From JAXDBV01 sp034678415 (GTDB lineage: Bacteria > Bacteroidota > Bacteroidia > Bacteroidales > VadinHA17), in NCBI GenBank assembly GCA_034678415.1, contig JAXDBV010000099.1, positions 1 to 18,435 of the forward strand: a stretch of DNA of 18,435 bases, read 5' to 3'. Shown here one piece after another: positions 8,155 to 17,030 of the stretch (positions are counted from its first letter, which is position 1; each line of letters starts with the position of its first letter). The notes beneath the pieces are model-generated. The model did no database searches. It was not told the origin of the DNA and was given only the letters and a program-made list of their open reading frames with translations. The translations under genes and the position numbers were made by a program.

Positions 8155-9702
8155 ATGAAAAAGAAGATTGTCATTACAACGATTATTGTTCTCGTATTAA
8201 CTGCCATCATAATTGTATATTCGATAGCATCGGGCAGGAAGCATGAAGCGATACTGGAAGCCATGGTTCAGAAGGGTGATTTCGAGATTATTGTGTCGGT
8301 CACCGGTGAGTTGCAGGCTGAACGTTCGGAACAGATCATGGCTCCGTCAGAGTTAAGGAGCCGTAACCTCCGATTCGGCGATATACAGATACAGGACCTG
8401 GTGGCAGAAGGATCGGTGGTGGATTCGGGTGAATATGTGGGGCAGCTGAACCGGTCGGATGCCGACAACCGTTTGAAGGATCTGCTGGATGAGTTGGAGC
8501 AGAAGGAATCGGCCTATCTGCGGTTAAAGCTCGACACCACCATAACGCTGCGCAACCTGCGGGATGAACTGATCGATCTGCGATTTGCGAGGGAGGAAGC
8601 GGAGATCACACTGGAGCAGTCAAAGTTTGAGCCTCCGGCTACCATCCGGCAGGCACAGATCAACCTTGACAAAACCAAAAGACAATATGACCAGGCGAGG
8701 AGAAATTATACCCTTAAGGTTCAAACCGCCATTGCTGATATGAGAGAGAGTGAGATAGAGCTTGCCAAAGCACGGCGCACGGTGGACGAAATGCAGAATG
8801 TTTTGGAAAAGTTTACGATCAGGGCTCCCGGTTCAGGAATGGTGGTATATTACAAGGAATGGAGCGGATCAAAAAGAAAAGTGGGATCCTCTATCAGTCC
8901 ATGGGACCTTACGGTAGCTACCCTGCCCGATCTTTCCTCCTTCATCTCAAAGACATATGTGAATGAGATCGATATCAGCAAGGTAAAGGTTGGACAGGAG
9001 GTACGGATCGGTGTGGACGCCTTCCCCGACAAGTCGTACAGCGGAGTAGTTACCGAAGTGGCCAATGTGGGTGAACAGCTTCAGAACACGGATGCGAAGG
9101 TCTACGAGGTGGTGATCAAGCTGAACGGCTCCGATCCGGTGCTGCGGCCTGCCATGACCACGAGTAACCAGATTGTAACGGCTGTTTACAGGGATACCCT
9201 GTTCATTCCCCTGGAAGCGATCCAGGTGACCGACAGTATTCCGTATGTGATAAAGAAAAGCGGGCTTAAGCAGATTGTGGTGCTGGGCGATGCTAATGAG
9301 AACGAGATCATTGTGGAGAAAGGGCTGGAAGAAGGTGACAGAATCTACCTTTCCATACCCGAAGGTTTGGAGCACATGAAGATGGCAGGACAGGAGCTGA
9401 TACCCCTCATCCGGGAAAAAGCACGTCAGAAGAGGTTGGAGGAAGAGCGAAGGAACGGAGAGATGGTTGGTGGCAGGCGCGGTATGCGAGGTTTCACCAT
9501 GCCGGAGGGGGTAACACCCCAGCAGATGGAACAAATGATGCAGGAAGGCGGGGGGAGAAGGGTTATGAGGGTAGGAAGTGATACCAGCCGTGCCGTGAGG
9601 TTCCGGAGACCGGCTTCCGGGCAGCAACAGGAAGAACGGGCTCCAGGAACACAGGGTGCCGTCAGACAGGCGGCGGATACAGGCAAGACCGTACAGAAAT
9701 AA
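8155..9702 (+). CDS. HlyD/MacA-type periplasmic adaptor of an ABC efflux pump
   Basis: This is the membrane-fusion protein linking an inner-membrane ABC permease to a TolC-type channel. The 515-residue protein starts with a cytoplasmic KKK and one membrane anchor (residues 4-26). A barrel-sandwich half-domain follows (VTGELQAERSEQIMAP), then a long alpha-helical hairpin (about 105-220, rich in E, R, L), the second lipoyl half (FTIRAPGSGMVVYYKEW), a beta-barrel (about 260-345) and a membrane-proximal domain. The C-terminal 95 or so residues are an unusual low-complexity tail rich in R, Q, G and M, including MPEGVTPQQMEQMMQEGG. No lipobox is present, so it is membrane-anchored rather than a lipoprotein. 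It is 20 bp upstream of the permease gene and heads the operon. Substrate unknown: antibiotic, lipid or peptide export are all possible. Confidence 0.88.
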   Translation: MKKKIVITTIIVLVLTAIIIVYSIASGRKHEAILEAMVQKGDFEIIVSVTGELQAERSEQIMAPSELRSRNLRFGDIQIQDLVAEGSVVDSGEYVGQLNRSDADNRLKDLLDELEQKESAYLRLKLDTTITLRNLRDELIDLRFAREEAEITLEQSKFEPPATIRQAQINLDKTKRQYDQARRNYTLKVQTAIADMRESEIELAKARRTVDEMQNVLEKFTIRAPGSGMVVYYKEWSGSKRKVGSSISPWDLTVATLPDLSSFISKTYVNEIDISKVKVGQEVRIGVDAFPDKSYSGVVTEVANVGEQLQNTDAKVYEVVIKLNGSDPVLRPAMTTSNQIVTAVYRDTLFIPLEAIQVTDSIPYVIKKSGLKQIVVLGDANENEIIVEKGLEEGDRIYLSIPEGLEHMKMAGQELIPLIREKARQKRLEEERRNGEMVGGRRGMRGFTMPEGVTPQQMEQMMQEGGGRRVMRVGSDTSRAVRFRRPASGQQQEERAPGTQGAVRQAADTGKTVQK

Positions 9703-9722
9703 TGGATTAATCCGGTAACACT

Positions 9723-11108
9723 ATGTTTAAATGGTACAAACGGTACGTCCATGACATCACCATTGCCATGGAGTCCATCCTGTCGAACAAGCTGAGGTCG
9801 ATACTTACTGCGTTGGGTATCATCTTCGGTGTGGCAGCGGTGATCAGCATGCTTGCCATCGGCAGAGGTGCCAAGCAGGAGATCCTGGAACAGATACGAA
9901 TGGTGGGTGTGAATAATATCCTGATCACACCTATCGTCCAGGAAGAGGAAGGGGAGAGCAACGGGGAGTCGGAGAACGGGAGCAACGGGGAACAGACTAA
10001 GAAAAAATTCTCGCGCGGCTTGTCACAGCTCGATGTGGAAGCGATCAGGGAGATCGTTCCCACGGTGAAAAGGATCAGTCCCGAGGTGAGCCTCAATTCA
10101 TACATCACCCAGAATGCCAGGAGGGTGCCGGCAAAAGTGATCGGCGTATCCAACGATTATTTTGAAATATTCAATCTTCCGCTCGAGTCAGGCACATTCT
10201 TTACTGACTATCATGAGCAGTTTGGAATAACAGTGTGTGTGATCGGCGCGAACATAAAGACAAAGTTTTTCCCCCAGTCCAACCCGGTAGGTCAATATAT
10301 CAAGTTTGGCAATGTATGGCTCAAGGTGATCGGCGTGCTGCAAAAGAGCAATGTTACGGTGACAGCTTTTGAAAACACGGGCGTAAACGTGATGAATGAC
10401 AATATTTTTATTCCTATCAAAACCATGCTGCTGCGCATACAGAACAGGGCCCTTGTAAACACGAAAAAATTCCAGATGGCCTCTGTTACGATCGGTGGTG
10501 GACATGGTATGTTCAGGATACGGTCAACAAGTCCCAGCGGTAACACCTATTCAAACTACCACCAGCTTGACCGTATAGTAATCCAGGTACATGAGACGGA
10601 ACAGCTGACACCCACCACAGAACTCCTGAGCCGGATGATCTTTCGTCGTCACTCCAGCATCAAGGATTTTGAGATTACAGTTCCTGAACTTCTCCTCAAA
10701 CAGCAACAGCGGACCAAGGACATATTCAACATTGTGCTGGGTGCCATTGCCAGCATCTCACTGATTGTGGGCGGTATAGGAATCATGAACATTATGTTTG
10801 CCAATGTGATGGAGAGGATCAAGGAGATAGGCACACGTATGGCGATAGGCGCCAACCGTACGGATATTGTGGTACAGTTTCTTGCCGAAGCAGTACTGAT
10901 CAGTGTGGCTGGAGGATTTATCGGGGTTATTATTGGAATCATCCTGTCGAAGCTGATCACAGAGATCGCCGATATTCTCACCATCATCACCCCGTTCTCG
11001 GTTATAATTGCCTTCGGGGTATCGGCTACCATAGGGATCATCTTTGGCTATACCCCTGCCAAACGCGCATCAGAAAGAGACCCGATAGAATCATTACGAT
11101 ATGAATAG
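9723..11108 (+). CDS. MacB-type ABC transporter permease (no ATPase domain)
   Basis: This is the inner-membrane mechanotransmission permease of the MacB/FtsX superfamily. The 461-residue protein has TM1 near residues 28-48 (ILTALGIIFGVAAVISMLAIGRGAKQ), a large periplasmic domain (about 55-340) and three C-terminal TM helices (about 340-365, 388-410, 422-445). The coupling-helix region MERIKEIGTRMAIGANRTDIVVQFLAEA and the C-terminal motif YTPAKRASERDPIESLRYE are typical. E. coli MacB carries its own N-terminal ATPase; this protein does not, and no ATPase gene lies in the operon. Residues 77-95 form a Glu/Ser/Asn/Gly-rich insert encoded by a short in-frame duplication. It overlaps the downstream tolC-like gene by 8 bp (ATGAATAG), which suggests translational coupling. 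Substrate unknown. Confidence 0.9.
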   Translation: MFKWYKRYVHDITIAMESILSNKLRSILTALGIIFGVAAVISMLAIGRGAKQEILEQIRMVGVNNILITPIVQEEEGESNGESENGSNGEQTKKKFSRGLSQLDVEAIREIVPTVKRISPEVSLNSYITQNARRVPAKVIGVSNDYFEIFNLPLESGTFFTDYHEQFGITVCVIGANIKTKFFPQSNPVGQYIKFGNVWLKVIGVLQKSNVTVTAFENTGVNVMNDNIFIPIKTMLLRIQNRALVNTKKFQMASVTIGGGHGMFRIRSTSPSGNTYSNYHQLDRIVIQVHETEQLTPTTELLSRMIFRRHSSIKDFEITVPELLLKQQQRTKDIFNIVLGAIASISLIVGGIGIMNIMFANVMERIKEIGTRMAIGANRTDIVVQFLAEAVLISVAGGFIGVIIGIILSKLITEIADILTIITPFSVIIAFGVSATIGIIFGYTPAKRASERDPIESLRYE

Positions 11109-12606
11109 CAACATCCTAGCCATCATGAGAAAATATTATACGTTTATTATTATCCTCGCAGGTTCTTTTCTACCCTGTAATCTCTTTTCGCAAAAAGAGG
11201 TATTAAGGCTCACGCTGGCCGATGTCATTGAGATTGCCAAGCAGCAATCGCCGCATGCCATTCTTGCCAAGCACCGGTTTCGTGCAAGTTACTGGCAGTA
11301 CCGTACCTTTCAGGCCGAGTATCGCCCTTCGTTGTCGCTGGAGAGCACGATACCCGACTATTCACGCCAGTTTGTGCTCGAATACGACCAAGGCCAGTAC
11401 AAGTATGTGGAGAAGAACTCGAACACGTCATCCCTCGCTCTATCCTTATCACAGAACATAGGATTCACCGGAGGAAGTATCTTTGTTGCCTCGGAGCTGA
11501 CCCGGCAGGATGAGTTTGGCGCTGACGGAAGAACAGAGTACGTCACCTCACCGATCAGTATCGGGTTCAGGCAACCGATATTGCGGTATAACAGTCTCAA
11601 ATGGCAGAAGAAGATTGAGCCTCTGATGTACGACGTGGCCAAGAAGGAATATCTCGATGCGCTGGAGAACGTTTCATTGATGGCTGTCAACCGTTTCTTC
11701 GACCTGGCACTGGCCGAACAGAACCTGTCCATTGCGGAACTGAACTACCACAACTCGGATACCCTGTTCAGAATTGCCCAGGGACGTTATAACATCGGTA
11801 CCATTGCGGAAAACCAGCTGCTGCAGATGGAGCTCAGCTATCTGAACTCGGGTACAGATATGAACCAGGCCAACATCGAACTGCAGGTGGCTGAGTTCAA
11901 CCTGCGTTCGTTCCTGGGATTCAATGAAAATGTCAAAATTGAACTGATCATCCCTGCCGATATCCCCTCGCTGGAGGTGGATGTGGACCAGGCCATCAGC
12001 CTGGCCAGGGAAAATAATCCTGACCTGATTGATTATGAGAGGCAGTTGATACAGGCCCAGCGTGATGTGGCACAGGCCAAATCGGAGAAAGGATTGAATG
12101 CCGACCTGTTCGCCACCTTTGGTATGACACAGCGGGCAGACGATATCCTGAATGCTTACAATGACCCGCTCGACCAGCAACGGGTAAGGGTGGGACTGAC
12201 CCTCCCGATCATCGACTGGGGCCTTGGCAGGGGAAAGTACAAGATGGCACAGTCAAACCAGGAAGTGGTGCAGACAACAGTGCAACAATCGATCAATGAT
12301 TTTGAACAAAATATCTTCCTGAATGTCATGCGTTTCAACCTTCAGGATGAACAGCTTATGATTGCCGCAAAGGCCGATACTATAGCCCAGAAACGCTATA
12401 ACGTGACAAAGGAACGATATCTTATCGGTAAAATTGATGTGCTCGACCTGAATATTGCCATGGAAGAAAAAGACGTGGCACGCCGCGGATACATCAGTGC
12501 GCTGAGAAACTACTGGAGTGCGTTCTACACCGTGAGACGACTCTCACTCCATGATTTTGAAAAAAACCAGAACCTGGCAGCCGATTACGACAAACTGGTA
12601 GAATAA
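11101..12606 (+). CDS. TolC-family outer-membrane efflux protein
   Basis: This is the outer-membrane channel component of the tripartite efflux pump. The 501-residue protein has a signal peptide (KYYTFIIILAGSFLPCNLFSQ) followed by two repeats of the outer-membrane efflux domain. Each repeat contains long amphipathic helices (for example ALENVSLMAVNRFFDLALAE and, later, NDFEQNIFLNVMRFNLQDEQ) and strands for the trimeric barrel. The start at 11101 overlaps the permease stop by 8 bp; the Met at 11125 (MRKYYTF) would give a more standard signal peptide and cannot be excluded. It is the last gene of the adaptor-permease-channel operon. Mature length matches the family, and no disruption is seen. 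Confidence 0.9.
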   Translation: MNSNILAIMRKYYTFIIILAGSFLPCNLFSQKEVLRLTLADVIEIAKQQSPHAILAKHRFRASYWQYRTFQAEYRPSLSLESTIPDYSRQFVLEYDQGQYKYVEKNSNTSSLALSLSQNIGFTGGSIFVASELTRQDEFGADGRTEYVTSPISIGFRQPILRYNSLKWQKKIEPLMYDVAKKEYLDALENVSLMAVNRFFDLALAEQNLSIAELNYHNSDTLFRIAQGRYNIGTIAENQLLQMELSYLNSGTDMNQANIELQVAEFNLRSFLGFNENVKIELIIPADIPSLEVDVDQAISLARENNPDLIDYERQLIQAQRDVAQAKSEKGLNADLFATFGMTQRADDILNAYNDPLDQQRVRVGLTLPIIDWGLGRGKYKMAQSNQEVVQTTVQQSINDFEQNIFLNVMRFNLQDEQLMIAAKADTIAQKRYNVTKERYLIGKIDVLDLNIAMEEKDVARRGYISALRNYWSAFYTVRRLSLHDFEKNQNLAADYDKLVE

Positions 12607-12668
12607 CAGTACCGGGGCTGAAAAGGAAAGATGTCCGTTATCCTCCATATAATGTAAATAGATATTTA

Positions 12669-12699
12669 TTTGCATATATTGATATTTTAGGTAAATTTG
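12669..12699 (+). promoter_or_regulatory. Bacteroidota-type promoter of mdh
   Basis: TTTG at 12669-12672, 19 nt spacer, TAAATTTG at 12692-12699: a perfect match to TTTG-N19-21-TAnnTTTG. The -7 element ends 25 nt before the mdh ATG, giving a leader of about 20 nt. This is the best promoter in the window. Confidence 0.75.
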
Positions 12700-12724
12700 A
12701 TCTGCTCACCAAAGTAGATACCTC

Positions 12725-13693
12725 ATGCCATCTGCAACAAAAATTACGGTTATTGGTGCGGGCAATGTTGGTGCCACATGTGCCAATGTTCTCGCGCACA
12801 AGGGTTTGGCCGGCCAGATTGTAATGGTGGATGTGAAGAAAGGTATTGCTGAGGGGAAAGCCCTTGATATGTGGCAGACCGCTTCAGTGAACATTTTTGA
12901 CACAAGGATAACGGGAGTGACGGATGATTACCTGGCCACGAGGGGGTCGCATGTTGTTGTTATCACCTCGGGGATTCCCCGTAAGCCCGGGATGTCACGT
13001 GATGACCTGATAGGCACCAATGCCAGGATCGTAAAGGACGTGACGGAGAAAGCCATTAAATATTCTCCTGATGCGGTGATCGTGGTGGTTTCGAATCCTC
13101 TGGATGTGATGACCTATGCAGCATACCTCGCTGCCAATAAGGAATCGAGGAAGGTATTTGGCATGGCCGGGATCCTTGATTCAGCCAGGTATAAAGCCTT
13201 CATTGCTGAAGCACTCAATGTATCTCCCAGGGATATCCAGGCTTTACTGCTGGGAGGGCATGGTGACACCATGGTGCCTCTACCCAGGTATACATCCGTG
13301 GGAGGGATACCGGTGACACAGCTTCTTGGAAAGGAAGAGCTGGACAGGATTGTTGAACGCACCCGGAAGGGGGGAGGGGAGATCGTGGATCTGATCGGCA
13401 CATCGGCCTGGTATGCTCCGGGAGCCGCCGCCGCACAAATGGTAGAGGCGATCGTGATGGACCAGCACAGGATACTGCCTGTGTGTGCTGGACTGAACGG
13501 TGAATATGGACTGAATAACGTGTTTATGGGAGTCCCCGTCAAGCTGGGAAGAAACGGCATAGAAGAAATCATTGAAATCGAGCTTAATGAGGAAGAAAAG
13601 GCCATGCTCAACGAATCAGCCGCAGCAGTGAAAACCGGCATGGATGTGCTTGACAGCATGAAACTGTTCGATATCACTGAATGTTGTGAGTAA
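12725..13693 (+). CDS. mdh: NAD-dependent malate dehydrogenase, LDH-like type
   Basis: This enzyme interconverts malate and oxaloacetate with NAD in the cytoplasm, serving the TCA cycle or its reductive branch to succinate. The 322-residue protein has the Rossmann motif GAGNVGAT (G11-x-G13-x-x-G16) and D36 at the end of the second strand, which points to NAD. Substrate residues are R86 and R92 in GIPRKPGMSRDDL, N124 in SNPLDVMTY, and D152/R155 in GMAGILDSAR. The catalytic H179 is in LGGHGDTMVP. Arg at position 86, where lactate dehydrogenases have Gln, supports malate over lactate. The length and the APGAAAAQMVEAI stretch fit the LDH-like MDH group of Bacteroidota. It has its own promoter at 12669-12699 and appears monocistronic, with secDF 211 bp downstream. 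Confidence 0.95.
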   Translation: MPSATKITVIGAGNVGATCANVLAHKGLAGQIVMVDVKKGIAEGKALDMWQTASVNIFDTRITGVTDDYLATRGSHVVVITSGIPRKPGMSRDDLIGTNARIVKDVTEKAIKYSPDAVIVVVSNPLDVMTYAAYLAANKESRKVFGMAGILDSARYKAFIAEALNVSPRDIQALLLGGHGDTMVPLPRYTSVGGIPVTQLLGKEELDRIVERTRKGGGEIVDLIGTSAWYAPGAAAAQMVEAIVMDQHRILPVCAGLNGEYGLNNVFMGVPVKLGRNGIEEIIEIELNEEEKAMLNESAAAVKTGMDVLDSMKLFDITECCE

Positions 13694-13744
13694 TTACCCG
13701 CCGATGAAGGGAATTATATCCCCTGCCTTGTCCATATCCCGATA

Positions 13745-13897
13745 ATGTTTGTTTTTATTAAGAGGTTGGAGATGCATCCTGCATTTTTATGGAATCCGCA
13801 TGCATTAGAAGCATTTATTCCCGTGTGGCATGAAAAAAAATTAATATATTTGCCATTCGTTTCAAAAACAACTCATTTATCGGTTATTTTAAATTAA
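13745..13897 (+). CDS. Speculative 50-codon leader ORF before secDF
   Basis: An open frame runs from ATG 13745 to TAA 13895-13897, starting MFVFIKRLEMHPAFLWNPHA and ending 7 nt before the secDF ATG. It could be a leader peptide of the SecM/VemP kind, which tune Sec components. Against this, it lacks a clear signal peptide, its composition is AT-rich like non-coding DNA, no Shine-Dalgarno is evident, and the secDF -7 element lies inside it. Low confidence that it is translated. Confidence 0.15.
   Translation: MFVFIKRLEMHPAFLWNPHALEAFIPVWHEKKLIYLPFVSKTTHLSVILN
13845..13852 (+). promoter_or_regulatory. Putative -7 element of the secDF promoter
   Basis: TATATTTG matches TAnnTTTG exactly and lies 52 nt before the secDF ATG. 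The -33 region is poor (CGTG 19 nt upstream), so the promoter may be weak or activator-dependent. Confidence 0.5.
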
Positions 13898-13904
13898 TTA
13901 TCAT

Positions 13905-16900
13905 ATGCGGAGCAAAGGTGCCATTTTGTTTTTTGCCATTCTTCTGACACTGGTATGTATCTACCAGCTCTCATTCACTTACGTAACCTACCGGGAAAGA
14001 AAAATTGCCAGGCAATTATCCGGCGGTGACCTGATGAAGGAAACCATGTACCTTGACTCCATTTCCAACCTGTCCAAAGATCAATGGAAATACCTCGGGA
14101 ACACTTTTAAGGAATGCCAGGAAAAGGAAATTAACCTTGGACTTGACCTCAAGGGAGGCATGAACGTTATCCTGGAGATCTCTGTGGTTGACATCATACG
14201 TACCCTTTCCAACTACAGTATGGACACGACGTTCAATAAAGCGATACGTCAGGCGTTGGAACAGCAAAAGAACAGCCAGGAAGATTTTATCGCCTTGTTT
14301 GGTCGTGCGTTTGAGGAAATTGATCCCGATGCACGGCTGGCAGCCGTATTCAATACTGTTGAACTGAGGGATAAGGTTGATTTCAACACCACGAACGATG
14401 AGGTGTTGCGCGTGTTGCGGAATGAGGCGAACGATGCCATTGACAATGCTTTTGAAATTCTCAATACGAGGATTGACCGGTTTGGTGTTGTTCAGCCTAA
14501 CATCAGCCGTTTGCAAACCCAGGGCAGGATACTGATTGAGCTGCCCGGTATCAAGGATCCGGCAAGAGTTAGAAAGCTGCTGCAGGGATCAGCCAAACTG
14601 GAGTTCTGGGAGACATACGAAAATTCAGAGCTCTATCCCAACCTGTTCGCTGCCAACGGCCGTCTAAAGGAAATACTTGATGCACAAAAAGTTATGATAG
14701 CAGGAGGTATATCTCCGGCGGAAGAGACAAAGGAAACGGCTTCCCGGGAACCCGCCCCGGAAACCGACAGGGATACTGCTGAACTGAGCCTGCTGGAAAA
14801 GATTGAGCAGGATACTGCCGGGGTTGATTCGCTGCAGATGATGCGTGACATGGAAGAGAACTATCCGTTGTTTGCCGTTCTCCGTCCGAACCAGACCTCA
14901 TCGGGCAACCTTATGCCGGGTTCGGAGATCGGAATGGTGCTGGCCAGCGATACGGCCACCGTGATGCGTTACCTGCGGATGGAACAGATCAGGGCATTAT
15001 TTCCCCGTGAGGTGCGTTTTCACTGGGATGTGGCCCCGGTAAAGATCAATGAGAAGGAAACCAACTATTATTATCTGCATGCCATAAAGGTGACGAGCCG
15101 GGACGGGCGGGCACCCCTGGGAGGGGAGGTGATCACATCGGCCAGGCCCGAGTTTACACAGGGCCGGGCTTATGCCAAAGTGAACATGAGCATGAACGGT
15201 GAAGGAGCCAAGGTATGGGCCCGCCTTACACGTGATAATGTTAACCGCAGGGTGGCCGTTGTACTCGACGGACTGGTCTACTCGTCAGCTACCGTCCAGG
15301 GTGAGATCAAGGGAGGAAACACCGAGATAACAGGGAATTTCACCATTGAGGAAGCCACCGACCTGGCCAACATACTAAAATCGGGCAAGATGCCGGCCAC
15401 GGCACGGATCATACAGGAAGCCATTGTCGGACCTTCTCTTGGAAAGGACGCTATAAAGGCAGGTCTAAACTCCTTTATTATTGCCTTTATCATCATTCTT
15501 TTTTACATGGTGTTTTACTACAGCCATCGTGCAGGGCTTATTGCCGACCTTGCCCTTATTGCCAACATGTTCTTTCTGATGGGTGTTCTTGCATCCCTGG
15601 GACCCGTTCTTACCTTGCCGGGTATTGCCGGTATCATCCTTACGGTTGGTATGTCTGTGGATGCCAACGTGCTGATATACGAAAGGATCAGGGAGGAACT
15701 ACGTGCCGGTAAAGGGATCAAACTGGCCATCTCCGACGGATTTAAGTATTCCATGTCCCCCATTATTGATGCCAATATAACAACCCTTCTTACGGGTATA
15801 ATACTCTATGTCTTTGGTACCGGCCCCATCAAGGGATTTGCTACTACCCTTGTGCTGGGTATCCTGACAACCCTCTTCTCGGCGATCTTTATCACACGGC
15901 TGATCTTTGAAGCATTTCTTACGAAGAACTACAAACTCACCTTTATAACAGCCGCCACGGAACGGTTTTTCCAGAACACCAAAATTGATTTCCTGAAGCG
16001 ACGGAAAATATTCTATTTCGTATCAGTGGCTATCATGGTGATAGGGATCATTTCCCTCGTGGTACGCGGGTTAAGTCCCAGCATTGATTTTACCGGTGGA
16101 CGAAACTATGTTATCAAGTTCCATAATGAAGTGAGCACTACCGATGTGCGGGAGGCACTGGCGGATGTACTTGAAGAGCCGCCACAGGTGATAACTTATG
16201 GATCAAGCAATGCCGTCAGGATATCCACACAGTTCATGATTGACAGCACCGGTGATAATACCGACAGGATGATTGAGGAAAGGTTGTTCAGAGGCCTGAG
16301 TTCTTTCTACCCGGAAACCTTCACCTTGGAAGAGTTTATCAGGCAGGATACGGAAAAAGATGCCGGTCTGATGAGTTCGCAGATGGTGGGTCCTACTATC
16401 GCCGATGATATAAAGATCCAGGCAGTATGGGCTATTCTGTTCTCGCTCATCGGCATATTTATATACGTATTTATACGATTCCGGAATTGGCGTTTTGGTT
16501 TTGCAGGTGTACTGGCCCTGTTCCATGATGCGGCAGTGGTACTGATCTGTTTTTCACTGTTTTACGGAATCATGCCTTTCTCCATGGAGATCGACCAGTC
16601 GTTTATTGCCGCAATCCTTACCGTGGTCGGGTTCTCCATTAACGATACCGTGGTGATCTTTGACAGGATCAGGGAATATGTGGGCTTATACCCCAAGAGG
16701 GACAGGAAGGAGATTGTGAACAGCGCCCTGAACAGCACCCTCAACCGTACATTTAACACATCATTCACTGTATTTCTTACCCTGCTGATGATGTTCTTCT
16801 TCGGTGGAGAGGTAATCCGTGGCTTTATTTTTGCATTGCTGGTAGGGGTTATCTCCGGTACCTATTCTACCATCTTTATTGCAACGCCTATTGTTATTGA

Positions 16901-16958
16901 TATGGCAGGTGAAACTGGAGAGGCCGCAGGACTCACCAAGGGAATAAGAAGAACGTAA
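13905..16958 (+). CDS. secDF: Fused protein translocase subunit SecDF
   Basis: SecDF is an inner-membrane motor that uses the proton gradient to pull proteins out of the SecYEG channel. At 1017 residues it is one SecD-SecF fusion, as is usual in Bacteroidota. The SecD half has TM1 (residues 7-28), the motif INLGLDLKGGMNVILEI, a large periplasmic P1 domain, and five TM helices from about 516 to 670 containing LTVGMSVDANVLIYERIREEL. The SecF half starts near residue 690 with a TM helix and SPSIDFTGGRNYVIKF, then a small periplasmic domain and five TM helices with LTVVGFSINDTVVIFDRIREY. An acidic low-complexity stretch (about 270-315) lies inside P1. Start ATG 13905 puts basic residues before TM1. 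A strong terminator follows. YajC is not in the window. Confidence 0.97.
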   Translation: MRSKGAILFFAILLTLVCIYQLSFTYVTYRERKIARQLSGGDLMKETMYLDSISNLSKDQWKYLGNTFKECQEKEINLGLDLKGGMNVILEISVVDIIRTLSNYSMDTTFNKAIRQALEQQKNSQEDFIALFGRAFEEIDPDARLAAVFNTVELRDKVDFNTTNDEVLRVLRNEANDAIDNAFEILNTRIDRFGVVQPNISRLQTQGRILIELPGIKDPARVRKLLQGSAKLEFWETYENSELYPNLFAANGRLKEILDAQKVMIAGGISPAEETKETASREPAPETDRDTAELSLLEKIEQDTAGVDSLQMMRDMEENYPLFAVLRPNQTSSGNLMPGSEIGMVLASDTATVMRYLRMEQIRALFPREVRFHWDVAPVKINEKETNYYYLHAIKVTSRDGRAPLGGEVITSARPEFTQGRAYAKVNMSMNGEGAKVWARLTRDNVNRRVAVVLDGLVYSSATVQGEIKGGNTEITGNFTIEEATDLANILKSGKMPATARIIQEAIVGPSLGKDAIKAGLNSFIIAFIIILFYMVFYYSHRAGLIADLALIANMFFLMGVLASLGPVLTLPGIAGIILTVGMSVDANVLIYERIREELRAGKGIKLAISDGFKYSMSPIIDANITTLLTGIILYVFGTGPIKGFATTLVLGILTTLFSAIFITRLIFEAFLTKNYKLTFITAATERFFQNTKIDFLKRRKIFYFVSVAIMVIGIISLVVRGLSPSIDFTGGRNYVIKFHNEVSTTDVREALADVLEEPPQVITYGSSNAVRISTQFMIDSTGDNTDRMIEERLFRGLSSFYPETFTLEEFIRQDTEKDAGLMSSQMVGPTIADDIKIQAVWAILFSLIGIFIYVFIRFRNWRFGFAGVLALFHDAAVVLICFSLFYGIMPFSMEIDQSFIAAILTVVGFSINDTVVIFDRIREYVGLYPKRDRKEIVNSALNSTLNRTFNTSFTVFLTLLMMFFFGGEVIRGFIFALLVGVISGTYSTIFIATPIVIDMAGETGEAAGLTKGIRRT

Positions 16959-16975
16959 TACACATACCGTTAAAG

Positions 16976-17008
16976 AAAAGGCTTGTTTCCAGGAGACAAG
17001 CCTTTTTT
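16976..17008 (+). terminator. Intrinsic terminator after secDF
   Basis: AAAAGGCTTGT (16976-16986) pairs with ACAAGCCTTTT (16996-17006), a perfect 11-bp stem that runs into a T-rich tail (six Ts, 17003-17008). It sits 18 bp after the secDF stop and should isolate secDF from tatA. Confidence 0.9.
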
Positions 17009-17030
17009 GTTTGATGAAATAAAGATTGAG

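Noticed and set aside
8947..9627. 226-residue minus-strand ORF opposite the adaptor gene
   Set aside because: It is antisense to a complete adaptor CDS, His/Pro/Leu-rich as expected of a reverse-strand shadow, with no recognisable domain.
13114..13677. 187-residue minus-strand ORF opposite mdh
   Set aside because: Ser/Ile/Pro-rich antisense shadow of a fully conserved malate dehydrogenase.
13703..13722. Possible mdh terminator around AGGGA...TCCCCT
   Set aside because: The stem is only about 5 bp and no T-run follows.
13703..13744. 13-codon ORF just after mdh
   Set aside because: Too short, with no ribosome-binding sequence or conserved feature.
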